Below are positions 11,854 through 24,462 of a stretch of DNA of 64,000 nucleotides, in pieces. The stretch lies in the NCBI RefSeq assembly GCF_001704415.2, contig NC_030831.1:42392134-42456133 (forward strand), given 5' to 3'. Under the pieces are notes generated by a model, which was given only the letters and a program-made list of their open reading frames with translations, made no database searches and was not told where the DNA came from. The stretch comes from Capra hircus. Lineage: Eukaryota; Chordata; Mammalia; Artiodactyla; Bovidae. The position numbers were made by a program, and so were the translations under genes. Every line of letters begins with the position of its first letter. Positions within the stretch are counted from its first letter, which is position 1.

Positions 11854-14164
11854 GTACTTACTTACTCATCAGGAAAGGGTTTTGCAGAATGTCTTTGACT
11901 TTCTGGCCGTAGAAAAGTGAGCTCTACAGGAAGTTAGAAGCGACCCCTTTACTGACAGGAAGTACAGCATGATATGTTTATGAAAGAGCTGTACTTCAAG
12001 GGATCAGGACAAAGGCTCCCAAACCCAGCAGGAGGGCTCAGCATATGACTCACATGTACAACATTAGAACATAAGCTGACTTGAAGCTGAAAAAGGCCCA
12101 TGATGTAAAAGCTGCTTGGTCATCAACGGGATGATCACTGTGGGTTTCCTGAGGGGCTGCCATGTGATTATGGAGAAGGAGCCAAAGGGGGATTGTTCTC
12201 CCATCTTCTGTCCTTGTCTGAGAGATGAGGATGCTCCAATGATGGGGAATTTGGCAGCTAGTGAACAGGCTTAATACACCAACTTCTTTGTCAGCGCTGA
12301 TGTATATTGTTTCATGTTAATTAAATAATATCCTGTGCCCAAAGATTTTTATAAGACATGGTGCACAGAGAAAGAAATACTATCTTATTCAATTTAGTCT
12401 TTAATACAAGTAAAACAGGTAGCAAACAAGGTAGATTATTCATAAAATAATGAATTATGGCCTTTCACGTCTGCAGAGTTGGCACGAAGGTCATTCATTC
12501 ACTCAGCAAATATTTGCTTCCAATAGAGCTTTTTCTGTGCTGCTCAGGGTAACTCACGCTCCTTCAGCAAGGCTGATGCCATGTGAAAAACGGCCAGTGG
12601 TTTAGGTGTTCACTCTGGGAAGAAACACCAGTTTGTGCCAAACAGAAGAAGCCAATGGCTGCACGTTCCCATCCTTATAACCCTCTGAGCAGTTATGCTG
12701 AACCCAGCCACCACGAGCTGCATTGCTGAGATGCCCACAGCCAGTGGATTGAAGTCTGCTCATCTCTTGTGCCAAAGTCCCAAACAGGTGATCCTGACCA
12801 GTGACCAGCTCTTCTCCAAGCAGTGGTTCAAACTGTAGCTCTTTTCCTTGTATGGTGCTGTCATCCTCATCGCCTGGCTCATCTGCATCTTGTCCATCCA
12901 GAAGAAGAGGGGCAGGAAGTCTTAAAGGGCCAGGCCCACTGTCATACATCCACCCCACCCCCTTCCCACTGGTCAGAACTCAGCTCATTCAACCTCCAGG
13001 CCTCGGGAGACACTAAGACAGTCTAGCTGTGGGCCAACAGGGAAACTGGTACAAATACATTTCTGGAAAGTTTACAGGGTGCTGGGCGACGTGCCAGGGT
13101 AGCAGGTTTCCACGGTGTCCAGGTGTGCAGAGGGCTCTGGTCACCTGTTAAGTTCACAGGCAACAGGTTCATGGGCAGGGCTGGGAGTGGGACCAGGGGG
13201 CCTGGACCAGCATGCAGCCCACTGTATCCCAACCTCCGACCTTGGCCTTGTCAGAGACCAATGGGAGCTGCTTCGAGCTCACACCCCTGGCACCATGGAC
13301 TGAAGGAGGACCCGGCCTCGGCAGCCAGCACACGGGGGACACAGGCACAGCCGTGTCTTAGCTGAACTTCTCCTAAATTGTGTGGATGCATCAAGTGACA
13401 TGTACTGGGAAGAGCTGCAGAAGAGAAAGACACCTCTCTAAAGACCCGCACGAAGCATCACCACCACCTCCCATGACGGCATGTTTCTCTGCATCCAGAT
13501 GTGCAATTTCCTCCTTTCCCCTCCTGCCTTGTGCGGGGACCTCGATTCTAGTTTGCTCTTCACTAAGGACAGAGACCAGCTGCTCCTTTTCCAGCTTCTT
13601 AGACATGACGTAAGGTTCACTTAGGTTGAATTTCACCTTTTTACCTCTCCAGGCTGAAGCCATGTTGGTTCCTTGCCTTGTTCCCCGTCCAGGGGCCCCA
13701 GGCCAGAGCTGATAGTGCTTCCTGGTGGTCTCAGAGGACACGGCCACCTTGCCAGGGGACCTGAGGGACACAGAATGCTGGCCGAGGGCCTGGATCCGCC
13801 TCTGCCTCTGACTGTGGGCCCTGACTCCGGGACCAAGTCTTCTGAACTTGAGTGCCTTGAAGGACAGGGCCATTTATTTCTAAATTTCTTCAACACCTAA
13901 GCTTCTTAGGACTCCTAATAATTCTATTTCTTTTTTAAAAATCTTGACTTAGAGTGCACCAACCCCAAAAGAAAATAAATCTTTGTTAAAAGTGAAGGGA
14001 CACTAGTTGTGTTTTCTGGGCTGTGCTTGTCAAGTAAGATTCACCAGTTCTGATACCTGCATTTGATCACCGTGTGTGTGTGTGTGCGAGTGTGTGTGAA
14101 CTCAGGACTTTCTTTCAATTAAATTCTTACGGAGGGATCACTATAGGTATGTGATTCAAAAGTA
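11854..14164. other. Gene-free, two odd open frames
   Basis: Mostly unclassified. About 12487-12545 resembles a MIR/L2 piece ('cattcattcactcagcaaat'). On the plus strand at 12695-12925 a frame with one in-frame TAG ends in a hydrophobic run and a basic tail. On the minus strand there are frames of 118 (12602-12958) and 160 codons (13391-13873). None matches a family I know. A short (TG)n with one CG interruption lies at about 14072-14098. Confidence 0.4.
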
Positions 14165-14174
14165 TAAAAACTAT

Positions 14175-14306
14175 GTGTGCGCGTGTTCTTAGTCGCTCAA
14201 TCGTGTCCGACTCTTGCGATCCCATAGACTGTAGTCCGCCAGGCTCCTCTGTCCATGGGATTCTCCAAGCAAGAATACTGGAGTGGGTGGCCATTTCCTT
14301 CTCCAG
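14175..14306 (-). mobile_element. Bov-tA/Bov-A SINE, 5'-truncated, with TSD
   Basis: Only the Bov-A 3' part is present (132 bp), yet it is flanked by a perfect 10-bp duplication 'taaaaactat' (14165-14174 and 14307-14316). The truncation therefore happened at insertion, as in LINE-type target-primed reverse transcription. Confidence 0.92.
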
Positions 14307-14527
14307 TAAAAACTATAATAAAGTGTAAAAAAATCACAGCCTGAGGGTCTGACTCCCACACTTCTCTCCTCCCACCCTTCTTCCCTCCCACTCTATTCTC
14401 TATTACCTCTGTTTTTTCCTATTTGCTTCTTGTCTATTATTCCAGTATTTCTTTATGTGAATACTAATAAATACATTCCTGCCCTCTCCTCAGTTCTTAT
14501 TCTGTCATCTGCTTCTTTGCTTTTTCA

Positions 14528-15240
14528 AAATTTATTTTAATTTTTGTAGTGAGATAGACTTGACATATAACATTAGATCAGTTTAGGTGTGCAGCATAAT
14601 TTGAAATCTGTATCTGTTGTGAAATGATCACCAAAGTGTCTAGTTAACATCACCTCACATAGTTATAATTTCTTTTCTTACAATGTGAACTTTTAAAATC
14701 TGCTCTCTTAGTAACTTTTAAATGTGCAGCACAATATTATAACTACAGTGCCCGTGCTGTACATTACAGCCCCAGGACTCCCTACATTATAAGTGAAGTC
14801 TGAGCCCCCTGCACCCACTTGCCTCCCCCCGCCACACCTCCCCGTCTCCTTCTGTCTCTGGCTTCTTCCCACACCTCTCTTCAGATCACGTCCCCATCGT
14901 TTTTCACAGCCACATAGTATTTCAGTGTGTAGAGCATCATAATTCATTTACCTCGCCTCATGTGGATGGATACGGGGGGTGTTTCCAGTGTCTCTGGATC
15001 ACTGCAAATAGTGCTGCAATGACTAGCTTTGTAAACATGCCATTCTGTATGTGTGCAACTTGTTCTGAAGTGTAGATTCCCAGAGACAGAATTGCTGGGT
15101 CAAAGAGTGTGTGCACTGGAAATTTTGCCAGTTGTTTCCAAACTGCCCAGCGTGGGGTTGTGTCATCCTTACACTTTCACCTTCAGTATATGAGCATTCC
15201 ACTTTTTCCCAAATCTTAGGATATTTGCCAAACTGGTGTG
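14528..15240 (-). mobile_element. Ancient L1 (L1M-type) 3' end
   Basis: The plus strand reads as antisense L1: 'acttgacatataacattaga', later 'cacatagtatttcagtgtgt', then 'agaattgctgggtcaaagag' and 'tttccaaactgcccag'. These are typical of the 3' part of old mammalian L1 families. High divergence and no frame. Confidence 0.75.
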
Positions 15241-15390
15241 AAATGGCAATTCAGGACAGTCTGGGTTTTGTTTTTCTTGTATTAACAATGAGGAGCTAAG
15301 GGCCCTTTGAAGGCAGCAAAAGGGTTTGTTAAGAGTGACTGAGCCTCTCCAGGGCAGGAAGTCTGTTTTATTCACCACTTTTCTCTAAAC

Positions 15391-15588
15391 CCCCGGTAGT
15401 TCAGATGGTAAGGAATCTGCCTGCAATGCAGGAGACCTGGGTTCGATCCCTGGATGTGGAAGATCCCCTGGAGAAGGGAATGGGAACCCACCCCAGTATT
15501 CTTGCCTAGAGAATTCCATGGACAGAGTAGCCTGGAGGGCTACAGTTCATGGGGTCGAAAAAGGTTGGACATAACTGAGCAACACCCA
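15391..15588 (+). mobile_element. Bov-tA SINE with TSD
   Basis: Near full length: head 'ttcagatggtaaggaatctg', B box 'gggttcgatccc', then the Bov-A body. It is flanked by 'tttctctaaac' on both sides (ends at 15390 and 15600), with a one-base slip in the T run. Confidence 0.92.
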
Positions 15589-15601
15589 CTTTCTCTAAAC
15601 C

Positions 15602-15690
15602 AGCAGTTCTCAACCAGGCTGCACACAGGAAACATCTGGGCAGATTTTAACAGGTGCAGAGCCTGGGTTGGCCCAGACCATGAAGACAGA
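15602..15690 (+). repeat. MER5A-like hAT DNA transposon remnant
   Basis: 'agcagttctcaaccaggctg' followed by 'aacatctgggcagattttaa' and 'gcagagcctgggttggccca' follows the pattern of the non-autonomous hAT element MER5A. Only one terminal half is visible. Confidence 0.6.
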
Positions 15691-18600
15691 ACCCTGGGGA
15701 CATCGCTTCCGCTTGTCGCCCCACACCAAAGTCCTCTAGGTTGTGTGCCAATCTTTTTCCCGTGGTGCCCCTGTGGCTTCCGAGGCCAGTTTCTGTCTTC
15801 TGCTTTGCCTTAGCCACATGGGACATTCTAGGTCTTGTTTGCAGTGAGCAGTGCTTCCTGCTCGGGAGCAAAGCTGCAAACAGACTGTCATGCGACAGGT
15901 CACGACAAGCCCCACAAAGCACTGAAGCCCTGGCCTTGGAGGCGGGCAGCTCCACCCTCCTGGCCAGTGTCTGCAGACTCTGCGGCCCTACAACAACAAT
16001 GTCAAGGCAGGCTCAAGTTCACGAGCATGCTTTTGCCCTCTAAGAATGTGTCCAGCCTTCCTAGGATAGAACTGCTCTGGCTTTTCGGAGACTAAAGCAT
16101 GTTCCAACTGCAAATAATCTATACTGAGAGTGTGTACATATTAATAAATGTAAACAGATATTTCGATAAAATGTAGAAATATGATGGTGAAACTCTTCTG
16201 AACCAGTTTCAAAACCGTCTCCTCTCACTGACAACTATAGCTGAGGAATTTGGCAGAGGGATGAAATCTTGGTTGCACCTCTGATTTGTCTTTCAAAAAC
16301 CACGCAGGCTGCAGGGGATCACATGGTGTGAGGGCTGTCAATGGTGCAGTGTTCCCACCACTCTGCTGACACCCCAGAGAGAGAGCGGCTCACTTCTTTC
16401 TCTTTCAAGCTGGAAGATTGACTGGCTTGAGCGTGGGAGGTTCTCAAGGGGTCGTGGGGATGGGCTGGGGGGTATGTACCTTCAGTGTGGGAGGCGGCTG
16501 CCCTCGAGGTTAGAGGTGACCACCAGGGGCCTGCAAGGATGCCCTCAGTCAGCCACAGAGGTGCCTGGAGAGAGAGCGGATGGAGTTTGCAGAGGCCACT
16601 TCCTGACCGCATGGGCCTGACTTGGTCCAGCTGCAGCCACCGGACAGAGCGCCCTTTGATGGCGGGGCCGGTGCTGACCTGCTGGCCTAGAAACACCCTC
16701 CCTGGGTGCGTGGGCAAGTCAAGGAGAAACAGTGCATTTATCAGCGGACTTGAAGAGAGTGAAGGAGAACTAAGTTTGCAGACAACTGATCATTTTCTGT
16801 TCTTTTTCTAATGTATTAATAATGCCAGCATTTTGTTTCTGACCATCTGTATGGCTTGGAAAGGTGGTATTAAGAGTTTGAAAATGGGCAGGACTCTCTG
16901 TCTTCAAGGTCACAGACATAACTCCTGCTCTTCTTGTTCTCGCCTAGAAGGAGTGGTTCCCTCCCTCAGGATGAAACTCTGGGGAGTCCGATAAATTGGG
17001 GGCTTAGCAAGTGAGCGGGACTCCTGCTGCTCAGTGGCCATCCTCTCGCCCAGAGCCGAGACCCTGGGCTTCTCCGCCAGCTAGTTTCCTTTCGACCCAA
17101 AACACCCATGAATGAAGACCACAGGTTTCAATCGGCCGCACTGTGAATTCAGAAATTTCTTTAAAAACAGGGAATATGGAAAGTTGTATCTGGGCATCAT
17201 ACCAAGAAAAAAAAAGAGAGAGAAGTTTTAAAATCAGCATTTTTGAAGTAATGGAGCACAGTTTACTTTCCTCCATGAAAGCCCCCCAGAAGATCCTATT
17301 GAAGACAATTTCCAACATGTCTGCACAAGTGTGGAGATAAGACTTTGTTCTCTATGAGGTTTCAGGGGAAAGCATCAGACAAGCTGGCTGTCCAGTATCA
17401 CAAATTCAAAATAGTTAAACAGTGTGGATTTTAAATGTCTCACCTGGTTGTCTGGGTTCCCACAAGGCCCAAAACTAACACTTGTCTGGTTTTCTTTTGG
17501 TGACATCTAGGAAAAATCGCGGCTTGCTCTTCCTGGCCTCTTTCCCCCAGTGCTACTTATCTGACGGCAAACTTTTCATTCCAGGCAGTGACTTCGTGGC
17601 ACCAGAAGTCACTGCTCCCCTCACAGCCTTTCTCCCTGTCTCCACGATTCTGAGACTCAGAGGCAAAGGGCACTTCTCAGAAAAGACGAGAAAAATAGAA
17701 TCCGAATACATGTGCCTCGCAGTGGCCCGGGCTGTTTCAGAAAGTCCCACATCCTCCGGGGCTTGCCTCTCCTGGTCTCCAGGGAGTGATCCCACCAGTG
17801 CCTTTCCTGCATCTCATCCCAGAGTCATGAAGGTTCTCATTATCTTTCCAATGTGAAACCTCAGCTTTCAGAACCAGTCGTTTCACGAGGAAAATGAAAA
17901 GACGCGGGTGCCTCAGTCAACTGGAATAATTAGAGGAACAGAATTCCAAACCGGATGGTCAACAGTCCTCCCCTACAGAGTGAGGATGGCGCCTGGGTGG
18001 GTTGAGAATGCAGAACCTTCACTGGCTCTTGGCAGGCCATGCCCGTCCATCCTCTTCCCAGAAAGAAGCCTCTTTCCTCAGCAGTCCCGCCAGAGAAACC
18101 TCCGCTGGAGACTGGCCAATGCTGATGACACATTTCAGGACCCTGCGTCTCCCTAGCACCCCCAGGAGCAAGCAGAGGGATGGTGCCCTTGAACTTGGTC
18201 CAAAGGCTCAGTGTGTCCTTCTCTGGGACTCACGCTTACCCAGGTTCTCCCCTGTAGGTAACAAACCACTTGTGGGTCAGGAAGCTCTGAGAGCATGGTG
18301 ACCAGCATTTACCAAAATATGTCCCTAGAATAGAGAATAACCACGTGGCTCAGGTGGTCCGGCTGAGTTTTATTTCAGGGAACTTGCATTTCAATTATGT
18401 GTATGAGTGTCTATGTGTGTCCTGGGTGTTGACATAAAGTGTGGTTCATGATGTGGGTCAAGCTCAAACGAGATTGAAAGTTCATTGGGCTGGCAACAGA
18501 TTCTTCAGCAGAGGCGGCTGGAGGGGTCTGTAATTGCACAAAGGTCACGAGCACTGGGTTTTAAAAATATCAGAAAAATGGAACGCTGACCCTGTACTGC

Positions 18601-19225
18601 ATTTCTCCAACCGCCTTGAGCAAAATCAAGGAGGAAGACTGGGATGGTCAGAAGTCTGCTGGCCATGGAGACAGAAGCCACTAACAACTGAGAGCGGGGC
18701 ACGCGGGCAGGTGTCCCCTCCCCCAGGGAAGCCTTCTCTGTGGGGGAAGGGAGGGCACGTCTTTTGATTTCTCGAGGTGGGTACTGCTACTCTTCATCTC
18801 AGTCCTCAGTTATCTGCTTCCTGACGTGTCCCTGAACACGGCGCTCCAAATGCTAGACGCCCAAACATCCTTCAAACTGTAAACGCAGATGCTTTCTTTG
18901 AATGTTAACATTTTCAATAAAATCCTGGAATAAAATAGCTTTCATCCCAGATATCAAGGTCCACCACCCTTTATCCCACATTCAAACAAGCTAATCGTCA
19001 AAGTGTGAACATGGTTTAGTGCCAGACCAGATGGGAGTCCCGGGGGTGGGCCTGGCCTTCACCTCTGCACCCCTTGCTGTGTGTCCTCCTGGGTCATCAT
19101 CCCTCCTGGGACCTCTTGTCCAAGCCACTAAGTGTCTGAACCACTCCAGACCGTTGAAAGGACGCTCCGCTGTCTCCAGTCGAGGGAACGCTGCTCTTTG
19201 TGGCTGAGGACAGCGTTGCTCGCTT
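15691..19225. other. 3.5-kb stretch with nothing recognised
   Basis: Unique-looking sequence with no SINE, LINE or coding signal I can support. Open frames of 60-132 codons lie on both strands and overlap. A short A/GA-rich run is at about 17208-17223. Confidence 0.45.
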
Positions 19226-19238
19226 GCATTTCTGCTTG

Positions 19239-19453
19239 CTGTGTGCTTTAGCTGCCCAGTCATGTCCAACTCTGTGTGACCCCATGGACTGTATTCCTCC
19301 AGGCTCCTCTGTCCATGGGATTCTCTAGGCAAGAACACTGGAGTGGGCTGCCATGCCCTCCTCCAGGGCATCTTCCTGACCCAGGGATTGAACCCAGATC
19401 TCCTGTGTCTCCTGCATGGCAGGCAGATTCTCTACCACCCAGTCACTTGGGAA
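19239..19453 (-). mobile_element. Bov-tA SINE with TSD
   Basis: Full-length minus-strand copy flanked by a perfect 13-bp duplication 'gcatttctgcttg' (19226-19238 and 19454-19466). Confidence 0.95.
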
Positions 19454-19466
19454 GCATTTCTGCTTG

Positions 19467-20451
19467 AGGGGGTTTAAATCACAGCCCTCCTCCTGTCTCT
19501 GGGGCAAGATCAGCTGATAGTGGCTGGTCCTAATACATGTCTAATGGGCACAAGTTGGGGCCATATGTACTAATTTAAGGTTGAATAGATGCCAGGATTG
19601 ATTTAAATGGGTTGTCTGAATGGGAGAGGTCGTCTGCATTCACAAATTATTTAGTATTGTTAAAGCCACTTTTCTCCCAGAAACATCAACCATTTTCTGA
19701 CCAATACTTCCATTGCCTCCTAAATTCACTTAATCTCATTCAGTGTAGACACACCCCAAGGCTTTTGACTCCAAGATATTAAAAGATAAGGATCTAATAA
19801 ATGCCGTGGAATGTCAGGTCAGTGATCCCCCACACCCAAGCTTGTCTCTGACCCAGGTGAGGGGCAACATGTGTTGCTTGAGTGTTATAGTTCTAATCTC
19901 GCCATTTTCCTATTCTTTTTCATTGGTCTGAAAGGAGTCATGAGCCCAACAGAATCTGCCCTCAAGATCTTCTAATAAGGTCTATTATGCACGAATGCAT
20001 CTAAATCCATTCTGAATCTATTTACAAGTTCCCCTGACATCCTCAGTATAATTTGCCCCATATGTTTATAACCTATTGTAGTAAACAATATTTCTTCTAT
20101 TTGTCACCAGGATGACCTCCCTCAAACTCTAAGGGGTCTGTCCTCCAGCTTAGCATTCTGAGATTCTGTAACAAAGCCGTGCCCTTCCTAGCCACCTCCA
20201 TCCTGTGGTCGTGAAGCTTCTTTCCAGGCAGAGGGATCCATCCCCTGGTGGATACAGCTCTCTTTCTGAGACCGGGGACTTTTGAGCACTCATCTCTCTC
20301 CGAACTTTTTGTTCAATATCCTCCTTGATACTTGTGGGCAGAATTATCCACAGAATTCCAGAGACAAGCCGTGGTTTTGTTGAGAGTGACTCTTTCAGAA
20401 GAATAATTTCCTGTGACCCAGGGTTATGTCTGGGTTATCAGTGAAAAATTC
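19467..20451. other. Unclassified gene-free stretch
   Basis: No recognised repeat or coding signal. Confidence 0.45.
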
Positions 20452-20462
20452 ATCCCAATTAT

Positions 20463-20677
20463 GGTGGTGGTGGTGGTGGTTTAGTTAAGTTGTGTCCAAC
20501 TCTGCAACCCCATGGACTATTGCCTGCCAGGCTCCTCTGTCCATGGAATTTTCCAGGCAAGAATACTGGAGCGGGTTGCCATTCCCTTCTCCAGGAGGTC
20601 TTCCTGACCCAGAGATCAAGCCTGCATCTCCTGCTTTGCAGGTGGATTCTTTGCAACTGAGTCACCTGGGAAGCCCT
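20463..20677 (-). mobile_element. Bov-tA SINE with TSD and (TGG)n tail
   Basis: Full-length minus-strand copy. The target-site duplication is 'atcccaattat' (20452-20462 and 20678-20688). Its 3' end, at the left, has expanded into about six TGG units (20463-20480). Confidence 0.95.
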
Positions 20678-20688
20678 ATCCCAATTAT

Positions 20689-21052
20689 ACACAGACCAAA
20701 ACAGGCCTCCTACAGCACCAGGGGGTGACCCAAGTTCATCCAATCAGCAGAATGACTCATGGAGGATCTACTATAAATCTGCTCTGAGAGGCCTCTGCTT
20801 ATCACGATCTTACTCTAGTTAGAGGGACTATATACACACATACTCCAGAAAACAGTCGTGAGCAAAACAATACATATCTACACAGTGATATAAGTGTGGG
20901 AGAACTGGAAAACTGGGCTGTAATTTTATGAATTCAAAATAATTTGAAAAAATTTTCAGAATTTTTAGAGGAGAAAATGTCATGAGCTTCATGAAGGGGG
21001 CAGAGGTTTAACAGGGTCTTAAAAGATGGGGTAGAAAATAAATCAACAATAA
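20689..21052. other. Unclassified stretch
   Basis: AT-rich sequence without a recognised feature. Confidence 0.45.
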
Positions 21053-21232
21053 GACTCGGACGGTAAAGCGTCTGCCTGCAATGCAGGGCACCCGGGTTCA
21101 ATCTCTGGGCTGGAAAGATACCCTGGAGAAGGAAATAGCAACCCACTCCAGTATTCTTGCCTGAAAAATCCCATGGACAGAGGAGCTTGGCAGGCTACAG
21201 TCCACGCGGTCACAAAGAGTCGGACATGACTG

Positions 21233-21236
<4 letters not shown>
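21053..21236 (+). mobile_element. Bov-tA SINE leading into (AC)n
   Basis: 'gacggtaaagcgtctgcctg' and 'gggttcaatctctgg' mark the head, followed by the Bov-A body ending 'cggacatgactgagtaac'. The first bases of the head are missing. The 3' end continues without a break into the microsatellite. Confidence 0.9.

Positions 21237-21279
<43 letters not shown>
21237..21279 (+). repeat. (AC)n microsatellite, about 21 units
   Basis: 43 bases of perfect AC directly at the 3' end of a Bov-tA. The CA-type tail of the SINE is the probable seed. It is likely to vary in length between individuals. Confidence 0.97.
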
Positions 21280-21280
<1 letters not shown>

Positions 21281-22275
21281 GAGAACAAAGAGTTTGTGAG
21301 GTGTTTCCTAGTCTGCATGGGACTTGGACTTGGGAGAGGTCCGTTCCTGGGTCAAGTTGGGAATGCGTCCAAAGCCTGGTCCTGGCCCGGCCTTCTGGCT
21401 GGTGTCCCAGGAACCTGCTGTCCAAGGCCCAACTGTGCAGGGCCTTGCTGTCTAAGACAATGGCACAGAAATCAGTGTGAACCTTCTGCCCTGACCTGCC
21501 CCACATGGAGCTACTCTCCTCCTGCCCTGAACTTCCCAGACTTCACCTGCATCCACTCTGGGATAATCTGGATTAAGCATCCTCAGTGAGCCTAGAATTT
21601 GGGGATTAAAAAAAGCCCATTTTGGTTTTTATTTTCCTAGGCCATGCCTAGCAACTTCTATTTTTTGTTTTTAGTTCTATTCTTCCCTAATGGGTCTGCC
21701 ACCATGAGAAGCAAAGTACAAAATTTCTCAAGAAGTACCATACTGCATTAAATTGTTAATAAATCATTGCGTTTTAACTACAGTGGCAGAGTTCTGGGAG
21801 TGGAGATAAGGGAAGAAACCATTTTCCTTTATTCAGGCCAAGTTGGCACTTCTGTCAAAGGCCTGGCATGGGAAGTACCATCGAAACAATTTGTTTAAGA
21901 GCAGAACCCAGCTGGGGCAGGCCACAGGAAAGTCGGCTCTCACCCCACACCAACCAGGGTCCAAAGCCACCATCCTGCAGAGCCTGAGGAAGAAATGCAT
22001 ATTTTCCTGAACTTTAAGGAAAGTTTCTTGGATAGGGGCAAAGGAAAAGTCACAGTCCACCACTTGGAGTAGCTGAAACTCCCCACTGACATCTCTTTGA
22101 TCCCAAAGCTTCTCTCCCAACCAGCTGTTTCTCCTCTTACTGGGCCCTGGCCTGGCCCTGAAACCTGCCCCCCTCCCCAACATCCTCTGCTTTCTGTCTC
22201 AACTTCATCCCTCACTCAACAAAACAAAGTCTTCTGAGTCAGTCCAACATGCGTCGCTGGGGACAAAGGGCTCTC
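21280..22275. other. Unclassified gene-free stretch
   Basis: No repeat or gene recognised. Overlapping frames of about 90-116 codons on both strands have no recognisable domain. Confidence 0.45.
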
Positions 22276-22440
22276 CACCACGTGTGTGCGACTCTAAGGA
22301 CTGTAGCCTGACAGGCTCTCTGTCCATGGGATTTTCCAGGCAAGAATACTGGAGTGGGTTGCTATGTCCTCCTCCAGGGGACCTTCCCAACCCAGGGACT
22401 GACCCCATGTCTCTTAGGTCTCCAGCATACCTGCCACCCC
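22276..22440 (-). mobile_element. Bov-tA SINE, both ends eroded
   Basis: The Bov-A body is clear ('ggattttccaggcaagaata', 'actggagtgggttgctatgt'). The tRNA head is cut or too diverged beyond about 22430, and the extreme 3' end is missing. No target-site duplication found. Confidence 0.88.
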
Positions 22441-24348
22441 CAAAACAGATGCTCTCGTCACCCTATTGTGAGGGAGGGTGGGACTTTGGCAGCACAGCCA
22501 CCACCTGCTTCCTTCTTCCCTTTGGGGAGTATCTTGTTGCCACTCATGTGGAGAAGGGGTACCTGTCCCTGGGAGCAGCCACCCTGGGGTCCTCCAAGCC
22601 CTAAGGGGGTCTGATTTCTTGACTTGCCCTGGTGGTCCTCCTGCAGCCCCAGCACAGCTCTGACCCCAACCCAGGCTGGGGGGGAGGGAGGATGGCTGAG
22701 CCCATGTCTCCACCCCCGAGTTCCTGGTCCCAGGACTGTCCCCCAGCAGGTTCCCAGCAATAATCCTCCTTTGCTCCCATTTTGGAGTCCTATTGCCTCC
22801 CTGTCTGTCCCTATTATCCTGAGCACCTCATTTTCTTCTGATCCAAACCAAACAGGAGTTTATCAGCCCTGGGAGGGATTTTTCAGGCTCCTGCCTGAGA
22901 GATACCAGGGGCTTCCTGTGAGCCCAGCCCAGCGTGGTGGATGGGCTCGGGCAGGTCAGGGTCATGGCTGGGCATCTGAACGGGCCCAGGGGACCCTGTT
23001 CTTTCCCTGTCCGTGCCTCCGGGGTCAGGAGAGCCTCAGACACAAACTCCAAAGTCTGGGGGCCAGACCTTTCCTGGGGGCCCAGGTTGAACTGAGGGAG
23101 ATGCAGTAAAGAACACAGGGAGCCTGCAGCGGTGGGTCTGGGGGTGCTCATTCCTCCAGAGCTGATGGGATACGGGGATGTCCGCTCCCCCATTTTGGTG
23201 CACAGGTGCCTGGGACAGGGGTGGGGTCTCCTCCAGCTCTGCCCTTTGGATGCAGCACCGATGTGGACAGACTCCTTCCACCTCCTGGATGCTGGGGGAG
23301 GCTTCCATCCCCCTCCAGGCCCGGGACCTGGTCAGGCTCCCTCCCCAGCCATGCATCAGGTTCCCCATCTGTCCATCAGGGAGGCTGGGACTTGGTGTCC
23401 AGAACCCCTGTGGACTCACTTGTGGTGACAAACCGGGCAGAAGGCTGGACTCACAGGTCAACGGCAGGTAGCACTGAGTCTTGCCCATGCTGTAGAGGTG
23501 AGCTGGGCCCTGGGGACACAGGACGGGTGAGCTGCAGTCTGCCCTGGAGAAGCTTTGGCCCAGAGAGGAGGTGCCGGTCACCCAGGCAGTCACGGTCCTC
23601 ATGTCGTCACCCTGAGGATGCAGCTCTGGCAGGTGCCATGTTTGAGGGACACACAGGTGACCTGGGTGTCAGGTGTGACCCCAGGGTAAAGCACTGTGCT
23701 CACTCCAGCCCTGCCTGGGGATGCATCCCTTGGAGTCAGAGTTGGGGCTCTGAGCACCCCAGGCAGATCCTGGGCTCTGTGTCCACTGGGAGGGTGGCCA
23801 GCCTCTGGTGGCTTTTCCAGGCCCAGGGGCAGGACTCTGTCCCCCTTTTCTCAGCCCTTTAAGAACTGAGGCAGGAGCTTCATGCAGGCAGGTTCCACTT
23901 CTCTCATAGGCTGGTTCTCCCGACCCCATGCCTGTCTTGCAGGAGGGAGAGCCCTGGAAACTTCTGGGTGGGCACTCTTGGTTCATCTCTTACTGACTGC
24001 TCTGAATCTGAGCCTCTCATTCCTGGGACCTAGGGATTCTTCCCTTAGTGTTAAACATGTATATAGACCAAACCCACTATTTTATTACATTTCCCTAGAT
24101 TCAAGACTGGGGGGCCAGAAGGAGGGGAGTGGGTTGGAGTCTGCTTAGGCCTGGACACAGTCCAAGGTCATTGCCGGCCCAAGAGCTGTTGGCATCCCTG
24201 CCGAAACGCCCCTTCTCAAAGCTGGCTTGAGCCTCTGGACTTTTCACCTCACAAACTGTGAGCAGGATGGGTAGGATGTGGTCAGGGGAAGGTGGGATGT
24301 CGGGGCCAGGGCCACCGCAATAACCCAGGTGAGAGGTGATGAAGTCCT
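22441..24348. other. GC-rich gene-free stretch
   Basis: Many overlapping frames on both strands (up to 218 codons +, 188 codons -, at 23036-23862) reflect GC-rich composition. CpG does not look dense enough by eye to call an island. No repeats recognised. Confidence 0.45.
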
Positions 24349-24462
24349 GACATTTTCTACATGTTTTCTCATTTACTGTTTGCAACACTCATGAGAAATT
24401 CACACTAATTATTATCCCTGTTTTACAGATAAAATGTTCAGAGAGATTAAGTAAATCAATGC
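24349..24462 (-). repeat. MIR SINE fragment
   Basis: Antisense MIR core: 'cattttctacatgttttctc', 'attattatccctgttttaca', 'gagagattaagtaaatcaat'. It directly abuts the next Bov-tA. Confidence 0.75.

Noticed and set aside
13391..13873. 160-codon minus-strand frame with a charged segment
   Set aside because: No family recognised, other frames overlap it, and no splice sites or conservation can be shown.
15391..15450. tRNA gene (A- and B-box motifs)
   Set aside because: These boxes belong to the tRNA-derived head of Bov-tA, as in the other copies. No folded acceptor stem or mature tRNA is present.
21043..21506. Minus-strand frames with Cys-Val runs
   Set aside because: They read through the (AC)n microsatellite and the Bov-tA.
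23036..23862. Open frames of 218 (+) and 188 (-) codons
   Set aside because: They overlap each other in GC-rich DNA and share no known motif, which is expected from low stop-codon frequency.
22441..24348. CpG island or promoter
   Set aside because: GC content is high, but CpG pairs do not look dense enough by eye, and no gene start follows. A measured observed/expected CpG ratio would settle this.
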